Source: Chlamydiota bacterium | GTDB lineage: Bacteria; Chlamydiota; Chlamydiia; Chlamydiales; SM23-39 | Direction of reading: 5' to 3' | NCBI GenBank assembly: GCA_021772165.1 | Contig: JAJFMM010000085.1 | Coordinates: forward strand, 1 to 25,359 | Length of the DNA stretch: 25,359 bases | Translations under genes and position numbers: made by a program | The notes under the pieces: generated by a model | Database searches by the model: none | Seen by the model: only the letters and a program-made list of their open reading frames with translations | Told to the model about the DNA's origin: nothing | Shown here: in pieces, positions 16,490 to 23,721 of the stretch | Numbering within the stretch: the first letter of the stretch is position 1 | How the letters are laid out: each line of letters begins with the position of its first letter

Positions 16490-16519
16490 ATTATAGCGTC
16501 GAATAAAACATTTCTTGAA
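16490..16519 (-). promoter_or_regulatory. Promoter for brnQ-2
   Basis: On the minus strand a perfect TATAAT (plus 16490-16495) lies 18 bp from TTCAAG (plus 16514-16519). The predicted start site near 16483 gives a leader of about 260 nt. The -35 region overlaps that of the divergent sterol reductase promoter. Confidence 0.55.
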
Positions 16520-16543
16520 ATCCTTAAACTCCAACCGTATTGT
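16515..16543 (+). promoter_or_regulatory. Promoter for the sterol reductase gene
   Basis: TTGAAA (16515-16520) and TATTGT (16538-16543) are spaced by 17 bp. The start site would be near 16550, immediately before GGAGG at 16556-16560 and the ATG at 16565. Confidence 0.55.
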
Positions 16544-16564
16544 GAGCAAATATTTGGAGGAATA

Positions 16565-17881
16565 ATGAGCCAAACTAGCCTAAGACTACCCATCTGGATA
16601 CACCGTATTGCCGTCCCGCTCTTTTTGATGCTGGCTACACCCCCTGCTGTTTTTGTTTTCTGGTTTGTGAACACACAACTCGGAGGCTCTTTCGAAGCCT
16701 TTTTTCGACTTTGCATCTACAACGGGCCTTTCACAACGTTCTACGAAATCTGGAGACCCGTCGCTTTTGGATCTCCCACAGCATGGGCCACTATTGCCTC
16801 TTTTGCAGCCTTTCAGCTTCTGCTCATGCGCTTTGTGCCGGGCAAGCCCTTCTATGGGCCGGTTACACCACAGGGAAATACTCCCGAATACAAGGCCAAT
16901 GGCCCCGCCTGCTTTCTGATCACCCTGTTTTCCTTCTGGCTCGGAGCCTATCCACTGGGACTCTTCAAGCCGACGCTTCTCTACGATCAGCTTGGATTTC
17001 TTCTCGGCGCCCTGAATATCGTCGCCCTGATCCTATGTCTCTTTCTCTATCTAAAAGGAATCTACAAACCCTCCTCCAGCGATTCCGGAGTCACAGGGAA
17101 TCCTATTTTTGACTACTACTGGGGAACAGAGCTCTATCCGAGAGTCTTTGGTTGGGATGTGAAACAGTTCACTAACTGTCGTTTCGGAATGATGATCTGG
17201 CCGGTCCTCCTACTTTCCTATGCAGCGAAGCAGCATCAGCTCTATGGGCTGAGCGACTCGATGACGATAGCGGTCCTGCTGCAGCTTCTCTACGTAGGCA
17301 AATTCTATTTTTGGGAAACAGGTTATCTTCGCTCACTAGATATCATGCACGATCGAGCAGGCTACTACATCTGCTGGGGCTGCCTGGTCTGGGTACCTGG
17401 GATCTATACTGCATCGACCCTCTACCTCGTCAACCACCCCAACCATCTTGGATGGGCGCTCTCGTCGCTCATTTTTACTCTAGGTGCGTTTTCGGTAGCG
17501 ATCAACTACCTCGCAGACAGACAAAGACAGCATGTGCGTGCTAGAAATGGCGAATGCCTCGTCTGGGGAAAAAAACCGCATCTGATCCAAGCCCCTTACA
17601 AGACAGAACAGGGCGAAGCGAAAGAGAGCGTACTACTTGCATCGGGCTGGTGGGGACTTGCGAGACATTTCCACTATATTCCGGAACTTTTCGCTTCGTT
17701 TTTCTGGGCTCTTCCAGCCCTCTTCCTCAATTTTTCTCCCTATTTTTACGTGACATATCTCACGATATTGCTGCTAGACAGGGCGTGGAGACATGACAAG
17801 CGCTGCTCAGATAAGTATGGAGAATCTTGGAAGAAATACTGTGAGAAGGTGCCTTACAAGCTGATCCCCTTCCTCTACTGA
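16565..17881 (+). CDS. DHCR7-type sterol delta-7 reductase (ERG4/ERG24 family)
   Basis: A 438-aa polytopic membrane enzyme of the sterol reductase family. It follows the 7-dehydrocholesterol reductase pattern closely: FDYYWGTELYPR (about 181-192), NCRFGMMIW with SYAAKQ, YLRSLDIMHDRAGYYICWG, CLVWGKKP, the family signature SGWWGLARHFHY (about 360-371) and the C-terminal KYGESWKKYCEKVPYKLIPF. In eukaryotes DHCR7 uses NADPH to reduce the C7-C8 double bond in the last step of cholesterol synthesis. Bacterial homologues are known in Coxiella and some environmental Chlamydiae. Full length with about nine membrane spans, and GGAGG upstream. There are no other sterol genes here, so it probably acts on host sterol in host-derived membrane. 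Origin by transfer from a eukaryote is inference. Confidence 0.93.
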   Translation: MSQTSLRLPIWIHRIAVPLFLMLATPPAVFVFWFVNTQLGGSFEAFFRLCIYNGPFTTFYEIWRPVAFGSPTAWATIASFAAFQLLLMRFVPGKPFYGPVTPQGNTPEYKANGPACFLITLFSFWLGAYPLGLFKPTLLYDQLGFLLGALNIVALILCLFLYLKGIYKPSSSDSGVTGNPIFDYYWGTELYPRVFGWDVKQFTNCRFGMMIWPVLLLSYAAKQHQLYGLSDSMTIAVLLQLLYVGKFYFWETGYLRSLDIMHDRAGYYICWGCLVWVPGIYTASTLYLVNHPNHLGWALSSLIFTLGAFSVAINYLADRQRQHVRARNGECLVWGKKPHLIQAPYKTEQGEAKESVLLASGWWGLARHFHYIPELFASFFWALPALFLNFSPYFYVTYLTILLLDRAWRHDKRCSDKYGESWKKYCEKVPYKLIPFLY

Positions 17882-17895
17882 GAAAAAGAGACTTC

Positions 17896-17925
17896 TGTGC
17901 CACTTGTTCAAGTGGCACATCTGTT
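17896..17925. terminator. Bidirectional intrinsic terminator
   Basis: A perfect 11-bp stem TGTGCCACTTG (17896-17906) / CAAGTGGCACA (17909-17919) lies between convergent genes. TCTGTTTT follows on the plus strand, and AGAAGTCTCTTTTTCT on the minus strand, so it can serve both the sterol reductase and the hydrolase transcripts. Confidence 0.85.
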
Positions 17926-18957
17926 TTATCGAACTAGATATTCTTTGAAAAATTCAACAGCGAAAGAACCGATCTCCTGATGCAATTGCTTGCGATCCAC
18001 ACCGGGAGGGTCATGAAAAATACGCTTACCGAGGATTTTCTTTCCTTTTTCAGACGCGCGGTTGAGAAATACAAAGTGCGTCTCGCCATTGCGCAAGAGC
18101 TTCAAGCGTGCAGGAATAGACTGGACGATCAAGGGCTCCATATGTTCTTGAAATGCCAGCACCTCATCAGAGACAGTAGCGACAATCCCAAGAGGAGTCT
18201 TCAACTTCCCTAAAGCATTCGGCTTCCCAAAACACCAGGTTGCAGGAGCCATCAAAAAGACAGCCTTGATCCTCTGATCAAAATAACTTTTCTCAGAAGG
18301 GGAAAGATCCACTGTAGAGAGCATTTCCGGAGTGAGCTCAGGAAACTGATCCTTGTTGTGATCAATCACAGCAGCTAGCTCTTCTGCCACCCCTCCGGCC
18401 AGAGCCATACCGGTCAAACCACCGAGAGAGTAGCCGGTAAATCCAATCCGGTTTGGATTGATACGACCTTGCAGGCGAGAATCTTCCAGCAGACAGTCGA
18501 TCGCAAAAGAAACATCTTGCGGCCTTTCCCAAAAGCGAAGAGTCGCCAAGATATTCATCGTCTGCCAGGTATTTCCATGATGATCTAGAGAGGCTACGAC
18601 AAAACCATTTTGCACCAGCTTCTCCGCCAGCCAACTGCGATCTCTTCGATCCCCGCCATGACCATGAGACATCACAACGAGCGGCAAGTCCTGAGCATTT
18701 TTGGCAAACGGAGCATTACGCGTTTCATGAGGATGCACCCAGACCCCTTCTCCCTTCTGACTCAGCAGACGAGATCCTGTATTCGCCGGATACCAGAATT
18801 CAACGGTGATTGGGCGTCTACGAACCTCATCAAAATAAGAATAGGTCGCAACTCCAATAGTTTGAGAGGTCAACGCCTCAGGCTGCTTGGATGGCTTTGA
18901 AAGGGCGGAAAGCGTCCCTACAAACGAAACGGAAAGAATAAGTAGAATCGTTCTCAT
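17926..18957 (-). CDS. Exported alpha/beta hydrolase (PAF-acetylhydrolase/dienelactone hydrolase-like)
   Basis: A 343-aa secreted protein with a signal peptide (1-18, MRTILLILSVSFVGTLSA). The fold is an alpha/beta hydrolase of the type found in platelet-activating-factor acetylhydrolase and its bacterial relatives. The oxyanion-loop motif is MSHGHGGDRRD (96-106), the nucleophile elbow GYSLGG (Ser177), and the probable acid and base are Asp264 (TVSDEV) and His294 (GETHFVFL). The opening GVATYSYFDEVRRRPITVEFWYP is typical of this group. It probably cleaves an ester, perhaps a phospholipid or host lipid, in the periplasm or outside; the substrate is a guess. No Shine-Dalgarno is visible before the ATG. 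Repeat R3 copy D lies directly upstream. Confidence 0.87.
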   Translation of the reverse strand: MRTILLILSVSFVGTLSALSKPSKQPEALTSQTIGVATYSYFDEVRRRPITVEFWYPANTGSRLLSQKGEGVWVHPHETRNAPFAKNAQDLPLVVMSHGHGGDRRDRSWLAEKLVQNGFVVASLDHHGNTWQTMNILATLRFWERPQDVSFAIDCLLEDSRLQGRINPNRIGFTGYSLGGLTGMALAGGVAEELAAVIDHNKDQFPELTPEMLSTVDLSPSEKSYFDQRIKAVFLMAPATWCFGKPNALGKLKTPLGIVATVSDEVLAFQEHMEPLIVQSIPARLKLLRNGETHFVFLNRASEKGKKILGKRIFHDPPGVDRKQLHQEIGSFAVEFFKEYLVR

Positions 18958-19002
18958 GCTTTTTTTTTACAGAAATTGCCATTTCCTTACAAGATTTAAA
19001 TA

Positions 19003-19146
19003 TACCCACTCCAGTTGAAAGGCTCCCAAACGCAAACCGATTAAAAGCATCTGAAATCGAATAAAAAGTTTGGATTTATATTAAATTAAATATTGACCCC
19101 AACTTTTAATTCGGTTTTCGTGTGTGCAATTCAACTGGAGCGGGTA
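19003..19146. repeat. Palindromic repeat R3, copy D
   Basis: A 144-bp palindrome. The outer arms are TACCCACTCCAGTTGAA (19003-19019) and TTCAACTGGAGCGGGTA (19130-19146), which pair at 16 of 17 positions. Inside are AAACCGATTAAAAG and, on the other arm, CTTTTAATTCGGTTTT. Compared with copy C it lies in reverse orientation and lacks about 22 bp on one arm. The right end is 2 bp from the stop of the cyclase gene. TTAAAT is present on both flanks (18996-19001 and 19149-19154), a possible but weak target duplication. Confidence 0.9.
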
Positions 19147-19148
19147 AC

Positions 19149-19826
19149 TTAAATGAGAGCCGCAGCGCGGATCGAAGATTCAGTGCCATGCATTACTTTT
19201 TGAGGAAAGAGAATCACAAAAGCCCCCTTCGCGGGAAGACGCGAAAGATTCGCCAAGTTCTCTACGATGTACATGCCGGCGCCTAAGATTTTTTCATGAA
19301 CGGGAAAACCGACATTTGACCCATCAGGAGAAAGAGTATCGATGCCAATTCCGACAACCTTTCTTTTCACCAAAAAGTCCGCCGCTTCAGCAGAAAAACC
19401 CGGGAAATGCATTTTACCCTCTTGATCGGGATTGCGATAACGCAGCGGCTCATCCCAAAAGCGCGCCCATCCGGTATCCAGTGCTACAAAACTTCCCTCA
19501 GGTATGAGTCCAAAGTTCTGTTCATAGCGCTCGAGATGCTCTAACTGAAGCAGCCAGTCGCCATCTGCCTCCTCTTTTGCATCGATCACACAAATCTCGA
19601 CGATAAGTTTTTCGAGGGCAATCTCTCCGACATTCGCAGCCCCCTCGAAAAAATGAGAAGGCGCATCGATATGCGTACCAATACCCGCGTGACAGCGGTA
19701 GGTTTGCACTCTCAACCCTTTAGGATAATCGACCTTGATCTCCTCCCTCCAGCCACACCCACCACTCCAAGTGGGAATTTCTCCGTGTAGAGAATGAGTG
19801 AGATCAACGATCTTTTTTTTCATCAT
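19149..19826 (-). CDS. Metal-dependent cyclase/KynB-type hydrolase
   Basis: A 225-aa enzyme of the cyclase family (PF04199), which includes bacterial kynurenine formamidase KynB. The metal-binding signature HAGIGTHIDAPSHF (residues 46-59) fits HxGTHxDxPxH, and the distal GIDTLSPDGSN...PVHEKILGAGMYIVENL pattern is also conserved. The protein opens with KIVDLTHSLHGEIPTWSG, the usual family start. I therefore begin at the double ATG (19826/19823), preceded by AAGG; an in-frame ATG at 19889 would add 21 residues unlike the family. The true substrate is unknown: no tryptophan catabolism genes are adjacent. It is divergent from the gene at 19923, and repeat R3 copy D sits between its stop and the downstream hydrolase. 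Confidence 0.9.
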   Translation of the reverse strand: MMKKKIVDLTHSLHGEIPTWSGGCGWREEIKVDYPKGLRVQTYRCHAGIGTHIDAPSHFFEGAANVGEIALEKLIVEICVIDAKEEADGDWLLQLEHLERYEQNFGLIPEGSFVALDTGWARFWDEPLRYRNPDQEGKMHFPGFSAEAADFLVKRKVVGIGIDTLSPDGSNVGFPVHEKILGAGMYIVENLANLSRLPAKGAFVILFPQKVMHGTESSIRAAALI

Positions 19827-19922
19827 CAATCTAACCTTGATATATTCACTCAGATTCTCCTTTAAGCGAAAATTTTTTACTAGGTTCATCCACTCTTTTC
19901 AAAATCTGTTTCCCTGTGTAGA

Positions 19923-20849
19923 ATGAAGCCAATGATTTATCTTACAGCGATCTATTTTCTTGCATACCCAAGCAACCTGATCAATCAAGAATTTGAGAAG
20001 GAAATTTCTAGGAGTTTTTGTCAGGAGCAAGCGACCATTACCGATAGGCAAGAGGCGAGGGAAGACAAAAATTCTGAGGTAGCGCTGACGCCGTCAAAAC
20101 CCGATTCATCAGATTGTTTGAGTAGATCTCCACTGACACTCGAACACGCTATGGAAATTGGTTTACGCGTTTGGCAAAATGAGTGTGCAGCAACACTCGA
20201 CGGTCTTGTCTCTTGGAATGAAAAAGAGGAGTTTGCCTCTCTTGGTATCGGCCATTTTATCTGGTATCCGTCTGTTCGAGGCCCTTACGTCGAAACCTTT
20301 CCCCAGCTGCTTACATTCATGAGAGAGAAAGGCATTGAACTGCCTAAATGGCTCGGTGAATGCAAGCGTTGTCCTTGGAAAAATCGCACACAGTTCATGA
20401 GAGACAAGGGCAGCCAAAAAATGAACTACTTGAGAGGCCTACTCAAGGATACTTTGGCACTGCAGGCTGAGTTCTTGGCACTTCGTCTAGAAGAAGCTCT
20501 CCCCTCCCTTGAAAAACATGCTCCGCAGAAAAGGCTAGAAACCATTCTAGCAAACTACCATCGCCTAGCAAAAACGCCTTGTGGACTCTACGTCTTGGTC
20601 GATTATGTAAATTTCAAAGGCTACGGCACAACGCCATCCGAGCGCTATGCAAAAGCCGGATGGGGACTGATGCAAGTACTCGATGGAATGAGAGTAGATC
20701 TAGATCCATTTGTTGAGTTCATGCGCTCTGCAAAAGCAGTGTTGAGAAAGCGCGTTAAGAATTCGCCTCCTCATCGCAATGAAGAGCGCTATCTTGCGGG
20801 CTGGTTCAATCGCATTGAGACCTACTGCCCTAAAAAGCAGGAAGAGTAG
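19923..20849 (+). CDS. Conserved protein with lysozyme-like motif; contains in-frame repeat R1
   Basis: A 308-aa protein with a short hydrophobic N-terminus (MKPMIYLTAIYFLAYP) and a conserved domain from about residue 70. The domain starts EHAMEIGLRVWQNECAATLD, then WNEKEEFASLGIGHFIWYP, and later DYVNFKGYG and AKAGWGLMQVLDGM. The Glu in the NEC segment followed by LGIGHF recalls the catalytic Glu and GxGH turn of phage-type (GH24) lysozymes, so a peptidoglycan-active role is possible but tentative. Similar conserved proteins of unknown function occur in other proteobacteria-like intracellular bacteria, to my recollection. Residues of about 30-61 are encoded by repeat R1 copy B, an in-frame insertion between the export signal and the domain. 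An alternative start is ATG 19932; the Shine-Dalgarno is weak. Confidence 0.83.
   Translation: MKPMIYLTAIYFLAYPSNLINQEFEKEISRSFCQEQATITDRQEAREDKNSEVALTPSKPDSSDCLSRSPLTLEHAMEIGLRVWQNECAATLDGLVSWNEKEEFASLGIGHFIWYPSVRGPYVETFPQLLTFMREKGIELPKWLGECKRCPWKNRTQFMRDKGSQKMNYLRGLLKDTLALQAEFLALRLEEALPSLEKHAPQKRLETILANYHRLAKTPCGLYVLVDYVNFKGYGTTPSERYAKAGWGLMQVLDGMRVDLDPFVEFMRSAKAVLRKRVKNSPPHRNEERYLAGWFNRIETYCPKKQEE
20010..20105. repeat. Palindromic repeat R1, copy B, inside a coding region
   Basis: Homologous to the core of copy A: 19 identical bases (20041-20059), then GACGCCG followed by TCAAAA, matching A at 14104-14116 with one change. Stem arms TTTTTGTC (20015-20022) and GACAAAAA (20064-20071) pair perfectly although their sequence differs from the arms of copy A. 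The outer arms of A are not recognisable here. The segment is translated in frame, without a stop. Confidence 0.85.
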
Positions 20850-20867
20850 CGACTCGCTCGTTACTTA

Positions 20868-21030
20868 GGGAAGGCCTGGAAAACCCCATTCCCTGAATCT
20901 AGCGGATCTTTTCAACAAACTGCTGATTCTCGAACTCGTTAACCTGAAAAAGGTTAACTTCGTTCTGTAAATCAGCATTTCGCCGAAAATCTCTCGCAAT
21001 CTTCAGGAAAGCGGGTTTCCCAGACCTTCC
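20868..21030. repeat. Palindromic repeat R2, copy 1
   Basis: A 163-bp palindrome with ends GGGAAGGCCTGG and CCCAGACCTTCC. The central hairpin is GTTAACCT (20937-20944), loop GAAAA, AGGTTAAC (20950-20957). A second stem pairs TGCTGATT (20920-20927) with AATCAGCA (20969-20976). It is homologous, in reverse orientation, to copy 2 over its whole length. It fills the space between the convergent gene ends at 20849 and 21003 and runs 28 bp into the deformylase gene. Confidence 0.93.
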
Positions 21031-21638
21031 TTATCCGACTTCATATCTAGCCAAGTAGACCAGGAGCAGAACTTCGACCAGCTCAGCGGATCTTGCTTAT
21101 ATTTTTCCCACTCATCTGCTTCGACCCAATGCATCATGCCGCCTTTTCCATCGGCACCGACGCGATCTGGAAAGCGAATGCCATGCAGATGATCGATCTC
21201 ATGCTGGAAGATTCTGGCGGTAAATCCACTGAACTCTTCTTCAATCGGATTGCCGTTGCGATCCCAAGCAGAGATTCTGATTTTTGTAGCTCTTTTAATG
21301 AGACCAACGAGTCGCCTATCCGCAGAAAAGCAGCCTTCTCTCTCGAGATCCTCTTCTTCTGAGCTCCAGATGATCTTAGGATTCAGATAAGCTCGAAGTT
21401 CCCCGAGTTCATTTCTACTTTTTTCGATACCAAGATCGACTAGAATGATTTTTTTCGCCCAACCGACTTGAGGAGCAGCAAGTCCAACCATGCGCATGTT
21501 TTTGCCGTCTGCCCTCTCGCCTTTCGCAATCACAAACATCTCATCAATACGATCTTGAATTTTGATGATCTCTTGTGCAGAAACGTCTTCAGCGACAGCT
21601 TGAAGTATGGGCTCAGAGGGTGAAATAATGGACAGCAT
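21003..21638 (-). CDS. def: Peptide deformylase
   Basis: A 211-aa metalloenzyme that removes the formyl group from the N-terminal methionine of new proteins. All three motifs are present: VGLAAPQVG (51-59, Gln57), EGCFS (101-105, metal ligand Cys103) and QHEIDH (145-150, ligands His146/His150, catalytic Glu147). A C-terminal extension of about 40 residues beyond the usual end is rich in Trp and charged residues (MHWVEADEWEKYKQ and onward). AGGAG with 7-nt spacing fixes the start. It lies 53 bp downstream of the MFS gene in the same direction, probably in one transcript. The last nine codons (EGLGNPLS and stop) lie inside repeat R2, so the repeat supplies the C-terminus. Confidence 0.95.
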   Translation of the reverse strand: MLSIISPSEPILQAVAEDVSAQEIIKIQDRIDEMFVIAKGERADGKNMRMVGLAAPQVGWAKKIILVDLGIEKSRNELGELRAYLNPKIIWSSEEEDLEREGCFSADRRLVGLIKRATKIRISAWDRNGNPIEEEFSGFTARIFQHEIDHLHGIRFPDRVGADGKGGMMHWVEADEWEKYKQDPLSWSKFCSWSTWLDMKSDKEGLGNPLS

Positions 21639-21691
21639 AGGATTCTCCTGAATTTCAGAGATGCAGATTTAAACATTTCCGTTTGATTTCC

Positions 21692-22948
21692 TCAAGGCAA
21701 TCCGGTAGGAACCGTCTGTTTACAATGACTTTCGCGGATCAGCTTGAGAGTCGCAACAGACAGAACCAAATAGAGAGCTAAAATGGAAAGAGCCCAGAAG
21801 TAAGCTGAAAGAGGGAAAATGCGAGCGCCATCGACACTCTCGCCCATCCAGAGCAGATCGAGAATCTTTCCAGTCAACGGATCAGAAAATGCCCCGAACA
21901 GAGCATCGAAAGCATTCATAAAACCGATCGTTGTTGCCGCGAGTGCAGGGTAGTGAATCTCCTTGATCATGGTAAAACAGAGCAGAAAACTACTGATCGA
22001 AAAGCCAAAGAGAAACAGAAGAAAAAACAGCAGCAAATTGGGCAGATGAGAAACATAGAGAACCAGTGAAAGAGAGATCCCTCCTATTAATGTCCCCCAG
22101 AACATCACAGGCCTGCGTTTACCAATCCGGTCGGACACCCAGCCAAAGAGAGGCGCTCCGATCGCAAAGCCGACGAAGATGAGAGAAGATCCTTTTGCAG
22201 CCAACGTAGGAGAAAATCCATAAGCCTGTTGTAAAAACGGTACACCCCACAATCCACCGAAAGCAGAGACGGGAGCGAAGGCAAAACCGCTGTAAAAGGA
22301 GAGAGCCCAAGCTTGTGGATTGCGAAAAATTGATTGGAGGTTCTTCAACACGCGTGGCTTATCGGGCATCACATTGACGGCGCGATGATTCGGAGCTCTG
22401 TTCCGAACAACCAGAAGAAAAACGAAGGCGAGAATCACTCCGGCTACAGAGAGAGTAACCATCGAGTGTCTCCAACCAAAAAAACTAATGAAATGAGCCA
22501 GGGGCGCCTGACCGGTGACAGCGCCTAACATGCCGACACTCATCATCAATCCAGCCATGAAAGCGAACTTGCGAGAGGGAAACCAGTTTGCAATGAGCTT
22601 GAGGCAATTGACCGCAGCGAAAGAAGTACCCACGCCCGTTAAAAAACGGCCTAAAAAGGCAACTTCTAAAGTAGCTGCCTGACTAAGAAGCCCAGTCCCT
22701 AAAGCGGAAAGAACAATCGCGACTGTCGTGATGCATCTTGGCCCCCAGCGATCGATCAATAAGCCTGCGGGGATTTGAAAGATCAAATAGGCGTAGAAGT
22801 AACTCGCAGCAAGATTTCCCATCTGTGCGCCATCGAGAGAAAACTCTCGCATCAGATCGCTCGTCATCACACTCGGAGAAACCTCGAGAGCGTACTTGTA
22901 GCACATGAAAAGGGCGCTCAATAGCCAGATGATCCAGGCACGTCGCAA
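21692..22948 (-). CDS. MFS transporter, possibly of the Pht-like group
   Basis: A 418-aa major facilitator superfamily protein with twelve predicted helices. Motif A is GLLIDRWGPR (62-71) and a second copy WVSDRIGKRRP lies after the sixth helix. The sequence SPSVMTSDLMREF, AASYFYAYLIFQIPAG and GRFLTGVGTSFAAVNCLKL resembles the phagosomal (Pht) transporter group of Legionella and related intracellular bacteria, which import amino acids or nucleosides. That assignment is from memory and only moderately sure. The start is TTG: GGAG lies 7 nt upstream of it, and no ATG or GTG is in frame. It follows the 84-aa gene by 39 bp and precedes def, a probable three-gene transcript. Confidence 0.9.
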   Translation of the reverse strand: MRRAWIIWLLSALFMCYKYALEVSPSVMTSDLMREFSLDGAQMGNLAASYFYAYLIFQIPAGLLIDRWGPRCITTVAIVLSALGTGLLSQAATLEVAFLGRFLTGVGTSFAAVNCLKLIANWFPSRKFAFMAGLMMSVGMLGAVTGQAPLAHFISFFGWRHSMVTLSVAGVILAFVFLLVVRNRAPNHRAVNVMPDKPRVLKNLQSIFRNPQAWALSFYSGFAFAPVSAFGGLWGVPFLQQAYGFSPTLAAKGSSLIFVGFAIGAPLFGWVSDRIGKRRPVMFWGTLIGGISLSLVLYVSHLPNLLLFFLLFLFGFSISSFLLCFTMIKEIHYPALAATTIGFMNAFDALFGAFSDPLTGKILDLLWMGESVDGARIFPLSAYFWALSILALYLVLSVATLKLIRESHCKQTVPTGLP

Positions 22949-22987
22949 AATCCAACTCCGTTTTGCTACCCATAATCGATCTCGCTA

Positions 22988-23242
22988 TCAATGTAAAGTA
23001 ATCCTACTGAGAAGACCTTTATGATCTGAGAGAGCTTCTTCTTTGAAGTCTTCCGCTATATAACCGGTTTCGATGAGATCGGTTTCAAGGGAGCGAACGG
23101 AGCCTTTGAGCGCCATGGTATGATCTAAATTGAGCTCGCCGGAAATCCGTTTACCTGTGAGAAGAGCGCAATCGGAAAAGAGATTTCCCTTTTCAAAATG
23201 AGCATTCCAGGAGCTGGCGTGATATTCCTCTAAATCAAACAT
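22988..23242 (-). CDS. Small protein of unknown function
   Basis: An 84-aa acidic, polar protein with no membrane segment or signal peptide and no motif I recognise. Its frame is uninterrupted and its composition is protein-like. It runs in the same direction as the MFS and def genes, 39 bp upstream of the MFS start, so it may be the first gene of their transcript. No Shine-Dalgarno is visible before the ATG. A decayed R3 repeat lies just upstream, in the place where its promoter should be. Confidence 0.6.
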   Translation of the reverse strand: MFDLEEYHASSWNAHFEKGNLFSDCALLTGKRISGELNLDHTMALKGSVRSLETDLIETGYIAEDFKEEALSDHKGLLSRITLH

Positions 23243-23250
23243 TTAGAGCA

Positions 23251-23338
23251 GCATACACTGTTTCCAGTTGAATTACACCTAAGAAAACCGAATTAACAGC
23301 TCTCTTTACATTTATTAAGTCCTATGTGAACAGGAAAC
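23251..23338. repeat. Repeat R3, decayed copy E
   Basis: One arm is recognisable: CCAGTTGAATTACAC (as in copy D) and GAAAACCGAATTAACAGCTC (23283-23302), which matches copy C with one change. The opposite arm is mostly lost, although GTTTCCAGTT (about 23260-23269) still faces AACAGGAAAC (23329-23338) at 9 of 10 positions. It lies between divergent genes. Confidence 0.7.
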
Positions 23339-23362
23339 TTTAAGAACAAAGCGAGGTCTATC

Positions 23363-23701
23363 GTGAAACCATTACGTCTTTTTGGAATTTTAGTTTTAAT
23401 AGCCGGTGTTGTAATGATTGGAGCGGCTCAGTATATTTACGGAGAAGTTTCCCAAGGAAGAGAGCAGATTTCCAGCGGCGAGAGAAGTGTCAGTCAAGGG
23501 AAAAAACTCTTTGGCGTGAACCCTGTTTCGAAAGAAGTCGGAAACACCGTCATTTTCAATAGAGCCGATAGCAGAATTGCTGCAGGCAAGATGCAAGCAG
23601 ATCATTATGCAAATCTAGCCAGTAAGCTGGAGATAGGGGGGATCGTCGCTGTCTTGGTCGGCGGCGGTATGATTGCTCTCTCTTTCAGAAAAAAGAGATA
23701 A
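23363..23701 (+). CDS. Small two-helix membrane protein, unknown function
   Basis: A 112-aa protein with a hydrophobic N-terminal helix (about 5-26, LFGILVLIAGVVMIGAAQYI) and a second near the C-terminus (about 90-108), ending in a basic RKKR tail. The 60-residue segment between is polar and Gly/Ser-rich, with a weak repeating pattern (ISSGERSVSQGKKLF and ADSRIAAGKMQADHY). The topology is probably both ends cytoplasmic, with the middle in the periplasm. The start is GTG, supported by GAGG 7-8 nt upstream. Family unknown. Repeat R2 copy 2 begins 20 bp after its stop codon. Confidence 0.8.
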   Translation: MKPLRLFGILVLIAGVVMIGAAQYIYGEVSQGREQISSGERSVSQGKKLFGVNPVSKEVGNTVIFNRADSRIAAGKMQADHYANLASKLEIGGIVAVLVGGGMIALSFRKKR

Positions 23702-23721
23702 GAGAGAATCGCTCAATCCAA

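Noticed and set aside
16225..16716. N-terminal extension of brnQ-2 to give a 564-aa protein
   Set aside because: The added residues have no protein-like pattern, cover the promoter and overlap the start of the divergent gene; a good ribosome binding site supports the ATG at 16224.
18996..19154. TTAAAT direct repeats flanking R3 copy D as a target-site duplication
   Set aside because: The region is very A/T-rich, the repeats are not flush with the palindrome ends, and copy C shows nothing similar; kept only as a remark.
22683..22991. 102-codon ORF overlapping the start of the MFS gene
   Set aside because: It has an ATG but reads the MFS sequence in another frame; the MFS frame has clear transporter motifs and its own GGAG before TTG.
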